This document shows positions 54,108-61,923 of a stretch of 64,000 bases of DNA, one piece after another. The translations under genes and the position numbers were made by a program. Each line of letters opens with the position of its first letter. Position 1 is the stretch's first letter. The notes under the pieces are model-generated. The model was given only the letters and a program-made list of their open reading frames with translations. It did no database searches and was not told where the DNA came from. Origin of the DNA: Martinezella rhizogenes (GTDB lineage: Bacteria > Pseudomonadota > Alphaproteobacteria > Rhizobiales > Rhizobiaceae); assembly GCF_027460065.1 (NCBI RefSeq), contig NZ_JAPYZZ010000007.1, forward strand, positions 372,001 through 436,000, written 5' to 3'.

Positions 54108-55322
54108 ATGTCGCAAGCCACACGCCAGACCATGCCCTGGCTGATTATCGCAGCCGGGTCGCTGATTGCGGTCATGACCTTCGGACCCCGTTCGGCCATG
54201 GGTTTCTTCCAGTTGCCGATGCTTGCCGATACCGGCTGGGATCGTTCCACCTTCGGTCTTGCCATGGCTTTGCAGAACCTGTTCTGGGGCCTTGGCCAGC
54301 CTTTCTTCGGCGCGATGGCTGATAAATACGGCACGGGCCGCGTGCTCGTTCTGTCAGGCATTCTTTATGCCGCAGGTCTCGTCTGCATGTCCTTCGGCAC
54401 CTCGCCTTTCTGGCTGCATTTTGGCGGCGGCGTGCTTGTCGGGCTTGGCATTGCCGCCGGTTCCTTCAGCGTCATTCTTTCCGCCTTCGCGCGCCACGTC
54501 ACGCCGCAGCAGCGCTCGCTTGCCTTCGGCATCGGCACGGCGGCGGGTTCGGCCGGCATGTTCCTGTTTGCGCCCATCAGCCAGGGGCTGATTTCCGCCT
54601 ATGGCTGGTCGGACAGCCTCGTCTGGCTGGCTGCCATGATGGTGCTCGTTCCGCTGCTGGCATGGCCGATGCGCGGCAATTCCTCCTCCGGCAGCCAGTC
54701 GCAGGCACAGTTCCAGCAGACGGCGGGCGAAGCGCTGAAGGAAGCGCTTGGCCACAAGAGCTATCTGCTTCTGACCACCGGTTTCTTCGTGTGCGGTTTT
54801 CAGGTGGCCTTCATAACAGCACATTTCCCGGCCTATCTCGGCGATATCGGCATCGAACCGCGTTACGCCGTCATCGCCATGGCGCTGATCGGCTTCTTCA
54901 ACATCATCGGCTCGCTCGCCGCCGGGGTTATCGCCCAGCGTTATTCGAAACCCTATCTGCTGGCCTATATCTATATCGCCCGCTCGGTCGTGGTCACGGC
55001 CTTCCTGCTGCTGCCGCAATCGCCGCTTTCGGTCATTCTTTTCGCCTCGGTCATGGGTATTCTGTGGCTTTCCACCGTGCCGCCTACCAATGCGCTGGTG
55101 GCAATCATGTTCGGCACCCGCCATCTCGGCATGCTGGGCGGCGTGGTTTTCCTCACCCACCAGATCGGCTCGTTCCTCGGCGTGTGGCTGGGGGGCTTCC
55201 TTTATGACCGGTTCGGCACCTACGATATCGTCTGGTGGCTCGGCGTTGGCCTCGGGATTTTTGCGGCCATCGTGCACTGGCCCATTCAGGAGCGGCCGGC
55301 ACCACGGCCTGCCATGGCATGA
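54108..55322 (+). CDS. MFS transporter, OxlT/MCT-like
   Basis: Twelve-segment major facilitator, 404 residues, of the group that includes oxalate:formate and monocarboxylate carriers; substrate unknown. Segment sequence RSAMGFFQLPMLADTGWDRS (about 27-46) and GLGQPFFGAMADKYGTGRVL with the MFS motif A. I start at ATG 54108 because GGGGGA lies about 7 bases before; ATG 54102 is also possible. The gene is followed by a palindromic repeat and the convergent recO. Confidence 0.88.
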   Translation: MSQATRQTMPWLIIAAGSLIAVMTFGPRSAMGFFQLPMLADTGWDRSTFGLAMALQNLFWGLGQPFFGAMADKYGTGRVLVLSGILYAAGLVCMSFGTSPFWLHFGGGVLVGLGIAAGSFSVILSAFARHVTPQQRSLAFGIGTAAGSAGMFLFAPISQGLISAYGWSDSLVWLAAMMVLVPLLAWPMRGNSSSGSQSQAQFQQTAGEALKEALGHKSYLLLTTGFFVCGFQVAFITAHFPAYLGDIGIEPRYAVIAMALIGFFNIIGSLAAGVIAQRYSKPYLLAYIYIARSVVVTAFLLLPQSPLSVILFASVMGILWLSTVPPTNALVAIMFGTRHLGMLGGVVFLTHQIGSFLGVWLGGFLYDRFGTYDIVWWLGVGLGIFAAIVHWPIQERPAPRPAMA

Positions 55323-55328
55323 GACTGG

Positions 55329-55380
55329 AGCGCATTTCCTGACGGAAAACCGGGGTCCACTTTTCCTGGAAATGCTCTAG
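55329..55380. repeat. Short palindromic repeat (GAGCATTTCC type)
   Basis: AGC-GC-ATTTCC and GGAAATGCT bracket a 30-base centre containing CCGGGGTCCACTTTTCC. I recognise the sequence as a common short intergenic palindrome of Rhizobiaceae. Its right end overlaps the stop codon of recO. Confidence 0.7.
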
Positions 55381-56141
55381 ACCGCTTTATCGAGAGTGGG
55401 CGGCGCAGCCTTACGCTCCAGCGCCTTCAGCGCCGCCTGCACGAAACCGTCGCGGGCGGCGTTTTCATTCATGCCGCGCGGATCATAAACATGCCGGTGA
55501 AGGAAGTGGCCGGTCAGCCGAAACGCCGCCGCGAGGCTTTCGGGATCGGCCGCCTTCGACTGGCCTTCGCCGAGAAAGGCGGGAAGCGCAAGCATCCTTG
55601 CCGCATAGGGGGCGCCCGCCGTGCGGCAGACCGCCCTGCCCGTCTTCGGTGAGACATAGATGAGATCGCTGCGCAGCCCCGTCGCCGCACATTCTGTAAG
55701 ATCAAGGCCGAAACCGAGATCATTCAGCACCGCCAGTTCGAAGCGCACGAACAATTCACCGGCATCGACCGGCTCATGGAGATTGTCGAGAATGACATCC
55801 AGCGCCTGGTAAAGATGCGGATGCGGATCGCGCTCCGGCAGAAGCCTGAGCAAAGCGCCCATGGCCTGCACACCGTAAACGGCCGTCGCCGTCTCCATCA
55901 ACTGTGCTGCGCGCAATTGCAGCGGTTCGATACGGAATTCCCCGAGATGATCATGCAGCCGCGCTCGCCAGATGACATCCACCCGGTTTCCCGCCTGCAG
56001 CACCGGCTGCATAGTGCGAGACCGGCCGGAGCGCACCATGCCCAGATGGCGGCCGCGCGAAGGGGTCATCACCTCGGCGATGACACTTGTCTCGCCATGG
56101 CGTTTAAAGCCGAGAATGATCGCCTCATCCTGCCACTGCAT
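55377..56141 (-). CDS. recO: DNA repair protein RecO
   Basis: Mediator that loads RecA on gaps coated with SSB. The 254-residue protein begins [19 protein letters not shown] and shows the OB-fold start and the [18 protein letters not shown]-like helical region (near 128-150, [16 protein letters not shown]). The TAG stop codon lies at the edge of a palindromic repeat. In other Rhizobiaceae recO follows era; here a response regulator and a Crp/Fnr gene intervene on the same strand. Confidence 0.93.
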   Translation of the reverse strand: MQWQDEAIILGFKRHGETSVIAEVMTPSRGRHLGMVRSGRSRTMQPVLQAGNRVDVIWRARLHDHLGEFRIEPLQLRAAQLMETATAVYGVQAMGALLRLLPERDPHPHLYQALDVILDNLHEPVDAGELFVRFELAVLNDLGFGLDLTECAATGLRSDLIYVSPKTGRAVCRTAGAPYAARMLALPAFLGEGQSKAADPESLAAAFRLTGHFLHRHVYDPRGMNENAARDGFVQAALKALERKAAPPTLDKAV

Positions 56142-56197
56142 GAAACCTGTCCGAATTTCGATTCAAGCCCGATCATAACCGATCTGGCGCCGAAACG

Positions 56198-56575
56198 TTA
56201 TTCTTTTACAGCGTCGCTTGGCATGCCGACGAGTTTGAGAACAAAATCCATGATTTCATTCTCCCCGAAGGGCTTGCCGAGCAGAGGCGACTGCGAGAGA
56301 TCATCGGGAAACCCCGTCGTATCGCCGTAACCGCTGACGAAACCGAAAGGAATGCCTACCTCGCGCAATCCGCGCGCGAAATCATAACTCTTGCCATCCG
56401 TCAGGCTGACATCGAGAAGAACGCAATCGGCGCCGTCCTGTTCGACGGCTTGCCTTGCCTGCCCAAGCGTCGTGGCGATCACGACCGTTTCCACCCCCAT
56501 GGACTGGAGAACCGCTTCGACATCAAGCGCCACCAGATATTCATCCTCAACGATGATAACCCGTTGTGGCACCAT
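56198..56575 (-). CDS. Single-domain response regulator
   Basis: Stand-alone receiver, 125 residues, with no output domain. Acidic pocket Glu10-Asp11, phospho-acceptor Asp55 (VLLDVSLTDG) and Lys101 (GKPFGENEI). ATG 56575 follows AGGAAGAAG; the longer frame upstream is rejected. Single receivers of this kind in rhizobia work in phosphorelays or general stress signalling. Its partner kinase is not here. Confidence 0.9.
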   Translation of the reverse strand: MVPQRVIIVEDEYLVALDVEAVLQSMGVETVVIATTLGQARQAVEQDGADCVLLDVSLTDGKSYDFARGLREVGIPFGFVSGYGDTTGFPDDLSQSPLLGKPFGENEIMDFVLKLVGMPSDAVKE

Positions 56576-56710
56576 ATGTTTTCTTCTTCCTAAATAAACA
56601 GCCGAAAGGCTCGATGCCACGATCTGCGGCGTGATCTCAAGCGAGATATCACTACAGGAGTCGCAAATTACGGCTCCAGCGTCATTTAAAAAAGACATGT
56701 CGGAAGAAGA

Positions 56711-57463
56711 TCAGATGAAGGGCCTTTGACGCTTCTCGTCGCTTTCCCAGCCGGCCACATGGGCCAGCCCGGCATTATCAAGCACCAGACAGCCCTTGTC
56801 CGTCCAGCGGATCAGGCCGCGATCGACCAGCTTTCTCAAGGTCTTGTTGGTGTGCACGATGGAAAGGCCGAGCGTATCCGCCACATGCTGCTGGGTGACA
56901 GGAATAGGCGTTTCGCCGCGCATGAGATCAACCGCCTTCGCCTTGCTGTAGAGGAATGCGATGAGATAGGCCGCGCGCTCCAGTGCGGTACGCCTCCCGA
57001 TGCTGAGGAGATGGCTGTCGAGCATGCGTTCCTCACTTGCCGCGATCCAGGTCAGGTCATAGGCAAGGCTCGGATGATCGGTGAAGAGATTGTTGAGGCG
57101 CGACCGCTCGAAGACGCAGAGCGTCACCGGCGACAGCGCCTCCACCGAATGCTGCATTTCCCCCATCACCGTGCCCTGCAGACCAACGAGATCACCCGGC
57201 ATGACATAGTTGAGGATCTGCCGCCGGCCGTCCTCCAGCGTCTTGTAACGAAAAGCCCAGCCATGCAGGACGGTATAGAGATGGGCGCTGTGCGAGCCTT
57301 CCATCAGGATGACGGAGCCGCTTTCCACCGCGAGCTCTCCCGTCTTGAAACGGGAGACGAAATCGAGTTCGGGGGAGGAAAAGTCCCGGAAGTGCGGCAG
57401 ATCGCGCAGGGGACATTGCTGGCACGGGGTGGTGGAGATTCCGTTCGGTTTTTTTGGCGACAT
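56711..57463 (-). CDS. Crp/Fnr-family regulator with partial FNR cysteines
   Basis: Cyclic-nucleotide-like sensor domain (about 30-145) and a C-terminal Crp helix-turn-helix (TQQHVADTLGLSIVHTNKTL, about 192-211). It has CxxC at Cys14-Cys17 and Cys116 (VTLCVFE), the positions of three of the four FNR cluster ligands, but no cysteine at the third N-terminal position (PHF). Whether it senses oxygen is therefore open. 250 residues. It is 135 bp upstream of the response regulator on the same strand. Confidence 0.9.
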   Translation of the reverse strand: MSPKKPNGISTTPCQQCPLRDLPHFRDFSSPELDFVSRFKTGELAVESGSVILMEGSHSAHLYTVLHGWAFRYKTLEDGRRQILNYVMPGDLVGLQGTVMGEMQHSVEALSPVTLCVFERSRLNNLFTDHPSLAYDLTWIAASEERMLDSHLLSIGRRTALERAAYLIAFLYSKAKAVDLMRGETPIPVTQQHVADTLGLSIVHTNKTLRKLVDRGLIRWTDKGCLVLDNAGLAHVAGWESDEKRQRPFI

Positions 57464-57593
57464 GAATATCCATCATCAAAAAAGGTTGCGCCCAATTGTT
57501 TTGGAACAACCCGCCCGAACGTATTCGGTTCCAGATGATAGCTGAAGATATTCAGTTCGTTATTTGTGCAGAGATCCCCTATGCCCGCTCCGT

Positions 57594-57624
57594 CCTCATT
57601 CCTGTGCTTGTCACAGGAATGAGG
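57594..57624. repeat. Perfect 13-bp hairpin downstream of era
   Basis: CCTCATTCCTGTG-CTTGT-CACAGGAATGAGG is fully paired over 13 bases and lies 18 bases past the era stop (read on the minus strand). Its left half is identical to the first part of the 53077 repeat. It could mark the end of the era transcript. Confidence 0.75.
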
Positions 57625-57641
57625 AACGAAACGGATACCAG

Positions 57642-58595
57642 TTAGCCCCGCGGGAATTCGAGACCCATTTCACGGAAACGCTCGGGGTCGTCGCCCCAGT
57701 TCTCGCGCACCTTGACGAACAGGAAAAGATGCACCGGCTGCTCGAGGATCTCAGACAGTTCCTTGCGCGAGGCGGTGGAGATCGCCTTGATCGCATCGCC
57801 GTTCTTGCCCAGCGCGATCTTCTTCTGGCTGTCGCGCTCGACATAGATCACCTGCTCGATGCGCACGGAGCCGTCCTTGCGTTCCTCCCACTTTTCCGTC
57901 TCGACATGCGAGGCGTAGGGCAATTCCTGATGCAGGCGCAGGAACAGTTTTTCGCGGGTGATTTCGGCCGCGAGCTGGCGCATCGGCAGATCGGAAATCT
58001 GGTCTTCCGGATAATACCACGGGCCTTCCGGCAGCGCCTCCACCAGGTAATCCATCAGGTCTTCGCAGCCCGAACCGTTGGTGGCGGAAATCATGAAGGT
58101 GCGGTCAAACGCGACCGTCTCATTGGCGGCGGCGGCGAGCTTCAGAAGGTCTTCCCGCTTCACCTGGTCGATCTTGTTGAGGCAGAGGATCTTCTTCTGC
58201 GGAACATCCTTCAGCCCTTCGAGAATGGCCTCGGCATCACCCTTCAGGCCGCGCTCGCTGTCGATCAAAAGCAGAATGAGATCCGCATCCTTCGCGCCGC
58301 CCCAGGCCGAAGTAACCATGGCGCGGTCGAGCCGGCGGCGCGGTTTGAAGATGCCGGGCGTGTCCATGAAAACGATCTGCGCATTTTTGTGAATGGCGAT
58401 GCCGCGCATCACGGCCCGCGTCGTCTGCACCTTGTGGCTGACGATCGAAACCTTAGCGCCAACCAGCCTGTTCACCAGCGTCGACTTGCCGGCATTGGTC
58501 GGGCCGATAAGGGCCACAAAACCGGAACGGGTCGGAAGGTTGTTGTCTTCGCCTTCAATGGCGGGGTTTTCGTGATCGGTCATGTTATCCATCAA
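57642..58595 (-). CDS. era: GTPase Era
   Basis: Essential GTPase for 16S rRNA maturation and 30S assembly. G1 is GPTNAGKST (31-39), G3 DTPG (78-81), G4 NKID (140-143), and a C-terminal KH domain spans about 215-300 (IALGKNGDAIKAIS). The 317-residue length includes an acidic 20-residue head; ATG 58583 is an alternative start. It follows rnc by 70 bp in the lepB-rnc-era operon. Confidence 0.96.
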   Translation of the reverse strand: MMDNMTDHENPAIEGEDNNLPTRSGFVALIGPTNAGKSTLVNRLVGAKVSIVSHKVQTTRAVMRGIAIHKNAQIVFMDTPGIFKPRRRLDRAMVTSAWGGAKDADLILLLIDSERGLKGDAEAILEGLKDVPQKKILCLNKIDQVKREDLLKLAAAANETVAFDRTFMISATNGSGCEDLMDYLVEALPEGPWYYPEDQISDLPMRQLAAEITREKLFLRLHQELPYASHVETEKWEERKDGSVRIEQVIYVERDSQKKIALGKNGDAIKAISTASRKELSEILEQPVHLFLFVKVRENWGDDPERFREMGLEFPRG

Positions 58596-58665
58596 GGTCA
58601 GAGGTATTCAACATGCGGCCCGCGGGTCCGCCATGCGCTCGATTCTGGCACCCTAAGGTGGGTGC

Positions 58666-59385
58666 TCAGTTTTTGGTGGGGCTTTTCTGCCAGACGCCTT
58701 CGCGCTCCAGCAATCTGGTGGCCGCCACCTGTTCGGCCGCGCGCTTGGAGCGCTCGACGCCGGTTTCCGGCTTCACGCCGGGAATTTCCACCGTCACGGT
58801 GAAGCTGGGATCGTGATCCGGTCCGGAGCGATCGTCAACCCGGTAAGCGGGTGTCGCCGCAAATCGGGCATGCGCCCATTCCTGCAACTCGGTCTTGGCA
58901 TCACGCCGGCCGGCATCCACGCTGGTCGCGCGGCCCTGCCAGTATTTCAGAATGAATTTGCGCGACGCTTCCAGCCCGCCATCCAGATAGATGGTGGCGA
59001 TCAGGCTTTCGACAACATCAGCGCGCACGTTCAGCATCGCCTTGCCGGTCAGCTTCTTCACGTCCGATCCGGTGCGAATGAAATTATGCAGGCCCATCTC
59101 GTCGCCGATCGCGGCGCAGGATTCAGCGCTGACAAGCTGGTTCAGGCGAACGGAAAGCTCGCCTTCGCTGGCGTTGCGGAAAGTGGAAAACAGCAGTTCG
59201 GCAACACAGAGACCGAGAACGCGGTCGCCCAGAAATTCCAGCCGCTCGTAATTGCCGGCTGCGGCAGAACGGGCGCTGGCATGGGTCAAGGCCCGGTCTA
59301 GCCGGGCCTTTTCCTTGAATTCATATCCGATCAACGCTTCGAGACGGGAAATCTCCGCAATCGACAGCGGCTTGGTCTTGCTCAT
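58666..59385 (-). CDS. rnc: Ribonuclease III
   Basis: Cleaves double-stranded RNA in rRNA and mRNA processing. The signature ERLEFLGDRVLGL (47-59) provides Glu50 and Asp54; Asp123 and Glu126 (DVVESLIA) complete the metal site. The double-stranded-RNA-binding domain occupies about 160-230. The start ATG 59385 overlaps the lepB stop by 4 bases; the longer open frame is rejected. 239 residues. Confidence 0.96.
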   Translation of the reverse strand: MSKTKPLSIAEISRLEALIGYEFKEKARLDRALTHASARSAAAGNYERLEFLGDRVLGLCVAELLFSTFRNASEGELSVRLNQLVSAESCAAIGDEMGLHNFIRTGSDVKKLTGKAMLNVRADVVESLIATIYLDGGLEASRKFILKYWQGRATSVDAGRRDAKTELQEWAHARFAATPAYRVDDRSGPDHDPSFTVTVEIPGVKPETGVERSKRAAEQVAATRLLEREGVWQKSPTKN

Positions 59386-60128
59386 CCCACAACCTTGAAC
59401 AGGCGGTCCCAACGCATGTTGGCCGGCCATTCCCAAATGCGGCTGAACGGCGTGTCGTTGCCCAGCGAGAAGAAGATGATGCTGGCGCGGCCAATCAGGT
59501 TTTCTTCCGGCACGAAACCGACGTCAAAACGGCTGTCGAGCGAATTGTCTCTGTTGTCGCCCATCATGAAATAATGGCCTTCCGGCACCACGAATTCGCG
59601 GGTGTTGTCGCCGCGCGAGTCTGGCGACTGGTCGAGCGTGTCGTAGGTGACGCCATTATCGAGTGTTTCGCGGAAGACCGGCACATTGGTGCCCGGATCG
59701 GCGCGGTAATCCGAGGTGAAGGTGCCGTCTGGCTGCTTCGGAACCGGCTGGCCGTTGATGAACAGCACGCCGTTCGTCACCTGCACACGGTCACCGGGTA
59801 AGCCGACCAGGCGCTTGATGTAATCCACTTCAGGATTGGGCGGCAGGCGGAAGACCACGACATCGCCGCGCTTCGGCTTGCTGAATTCGAGGATACGGCC
59901 GGAAAAGAGGTTCGGCGAAAAGGGCAGCGAATATTTCGAATAGCCGTAGGAGAACTTGTTGACGAACAGATAGTCGCCAACCAGAAGCGTCGGCATCATC
60001 GAGCCTGACGGGATCGTGAAGGGCTGAAACAGCACGGTGCGGATGACCATGGCCAGCAGCAGCGCCTGAATGATGACCTTGACGTTCTCCCAGAGGGCGT
60101 TCTGCTTCTTCTCAGCTTTTTCGGACAC
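59382..60128 (-). CDS. lepB: Signal peptidase I
   Basis: Inner-membrane protease that removes signal peptides. One N-terminal membrane segment (about 17-35), the catalytic Ser43 in PSGSMMPT and Lys105 in DYIKRLVGLPGD. GDNRDNSLDSR, the box E motif, is intact. 248 residues. It is coupled to rnc by ATGA overlap and has a 206-bp gap upstream to acpS that should contain its promoter. Confidence 0.97.
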   Translation of the reverse strand: MSEKAEKKQNALWENVKVIIQALLLAMVIRTVLFQPFTIPSGSMMPTLLVGDYLFVNKFSYGYSKYSLPFSPNLFSGRILEFSKPKRGDVVVFRLPPNPEVDYIKRLVGLPGDRVQVTNGVLFINGQPVPKQPDGTFTSDYRADPGTNVPVFRETLDNGVTYDTLDQSPDSRGDNTREFVVPEGHYFMMGDNRDNSLDSRFDVGFVPEENLIGRASIIFFSLGNDTPFSRIWEWPANMRWDRLFKVVG

Positions 60129-60334
60129 TTATAGACCTGCCTGATTGTTCCCCGGCTCCTTCGATCTCAGAAGCTCCCGGGCCGTTGCTTGTCGCGCCTG
60201 CGGCGGGTGATGCTGTTTCACGCAGCCGGCAACGCTTTCATATTTCTGCGACTTCTCTAGAACCTTTCCAGCCCGAAGGGAAGCGCTTCTGTGACACCTC
60301 TGCAAATAGAGCGCCTTTATGACGGCAGCACGCC

Positions 60335-60739
60335 TTACCCGTTCACGGGAACCGCTTCGATAATCACAAATGCCTGAGCATAGGGGAAGTCATCCGTGAT
60401 CGTCAGATGGATATTGGCGCGATGACCGGGCGGCAGCATGCCCGCCAGCCTATCCCCTGCTCCGTTGGTCAGGATCATGGTCGGTTTGCCGCCCGGCAGA
60501 TTGACGACGCCCATATCCTTCCAGAAAACGCCGTTCGCAAGTCCGGTTCCAAGCGCCTTGGAGCAGGCTTCCTTGGCAGCGAAACGCTTGGCGTAAGACG
60601 CGGCACGGTTTTTCCGGCCATCCGATTTCGCCCGTTCGATATCGGTGAAACAGCGATGGGTGAAACGTTCGCCGAAACGCTCGATCGATTTTTCGACGCG
60701 GCGGATGTCGATCAGGTCGCTGCCCAATCCAATGATCAT
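60335..60739 (-). CDS. acpS: Holo-ACP synthase
   Basis: Transfers phosphopantetheine to acyl carrier protein. Magnesium ligands Asp8 (GSDLIDI) and Glu57 ([11 protein letters not shown]), with Lys61 conserved. 134 residues, the AcpS length. Its ATG overlaps the upstream DUF2062 stop by 4 bases. Confidence 0.96.
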   Translation of the reverse strand: MIIGLGSDLIDIRRVEKSIERFGERFTHRCFTDIERAKSDGRKNRAASYAKRFAAKEACSKALGTGLANGVFWKDMGVVNLPGGKPTMILTNGAGDRLAGMLPPGHRANIHLTITDDFPYAQAFVIIEAVPVNG

Positions 60740-61314
60740 TTCAACATCTCCAGAGAAGCATTCTTATTGGCGGCGCGGTGGGCGAGATTTTCCATCTTGC
60801 GCCGCTGGAAGCCGCTGATGAGGCTGTAGACGGCGATATAGGCAATGACAGCGCTGATGGCAGCGGGAAACAACGCACCGATGGTCATGGGTTCCAGCAC
60901 CGGCGTCCATATCTGCCGGAATTCGAGATGGCTGAACAGCGCGACGAAATCCACATGCGCCGCACTTGCCGTCTTCTGCCGGCCGAGGATGAAATGCCCC
61001 AGCTCCCAGGTGGACGCCCAGATGAACGGAAATGTCAGCGGATTGCCGAAGGTGGTGCCGAGTGCTGCGGCCACGAGATTGACGCGCATGAGGAAACCGA
61101 GCGCCATGGCGATGATGATATGGATACCGAGAAAGGGTGTCCACGCCACGCCCACACCAATCGCAACACCGGCGGCAACCGAATGGGGAGAGGCGGAAAG
61201 CCTGAGAAGGCGCAGCTTCATATAGCGCAGCGAACGGGAAAACCCCGTGCGCGGCCAAAAGAGGTCGCGAATCTTTTCTGAAAAACCAACGGGTTCACGG
61301 CGGCGAAACGGCAT
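60736..61314 (-). CDS. DUF2062 membrane protein
   Basis: 192-residue protein with three to four membrane segments and the family signature [20 protein letters not shown] then [15 protein letters not shown]. Family function is unknown. It sits between rsh and acpS as in other Rhizobiales and is coupled to acpS by ATGA. Upstream, 61315-61580 (266 bases) holds no supported gene. Confidence 0.88.
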   Translation of the reverse strand: MPFRRREPVGFSEKIRDLFWPRTGFSRSLRYMKLRLLRLSASPHSVAAGVAIGVGVAWTPFLGIHIIIAMALGFLMRVNLVAAALGTTFGNPLTFPFIWASTWELGHFILGRQKTASAAHVDFVALFSHLEFRQIWTPVLEPMTIGALFPAAISAVIAYIAVYSLISGFQRRKMENLAHRAANKNASLEMLK

Positions 61315-61580
61315 GGGTGCAGTTTATTTCATCGCCCGGGCGGAGCCAAGAGGCTGGCGGACGACAAAGGTGTTTTGCCGGATATTCTTCTCACCGCCAT
61401 TCCGGTGTTGAGCCGGAATGTTCCGGGGAACGGGAGTAAGAAGGATGCTCCCGTCGTGGATCCGCGCTTGTTGGTGCGCAGCCGCATTGTTTTTCTTGCA
61501 GAGCGCGAGACCGCGCCACAATGGCTGCGAAACTCGTGAACCACATACGCATGGCGAAGGGCTGCCATGCGCTGAGTGCA

Positions 61581-61727
61581 TTACCGGCGGAACAGGCCGC
61601 GGTCGATTTCGCGCTGACGGAACTCGAGGTCGACATTCGATACCGAGCCGCTGAGATAATCGAATTCGCGTTCCTGGGTCGTCTTGCCACGAACGGCTCG
61701 GGCGATCTTGCGAAGCGGAGTAAACAT
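61581..61727 (-). CDS. Small DUF3563-like protein, 48 residues
   Basis: Short basic protein beginning MFTPLRKIARAVRGKTTQER with a YLSGSVSNVDLEFRQREIDR tail, which fits the DUF3563 family of small rhizobial proteins. AAAGGA lies about 9 bases before ATG 61727. Codon use is normal for the region. Function unknown. Confidence 0.7.
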   Translation of the reverse strand: MFTPLRKIARAVRGKTTQEREFDYLSGSVSNVDLEFRQREIDRGLFRR

Positions 61728-61923
61728 GATTTCATGTCCTTTCAGTTTGGAAATGGCGTTTCTCATCGGTGTAGGACCACCGGCACGCCGCGTTTTCCGT
61801 TTTCAATTTCTGAAAGGAAGATAGTCGCAAACCACAGCAGCGACCAGAGACAGGAAAAGGCCGCTGCCATGCATTGAGCGCATAACAACGGCCTTTTGGT
61901 ATTTGCAAAAGATCAAAAATGCC

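Noticed and set aside
61391-61735. A 114-codon minus-strand frame overlapping the DUF3563-like gene
   Set aside because: Out of frame with the supported small gene, Arg/Ser-rich, and has no ribosome site.
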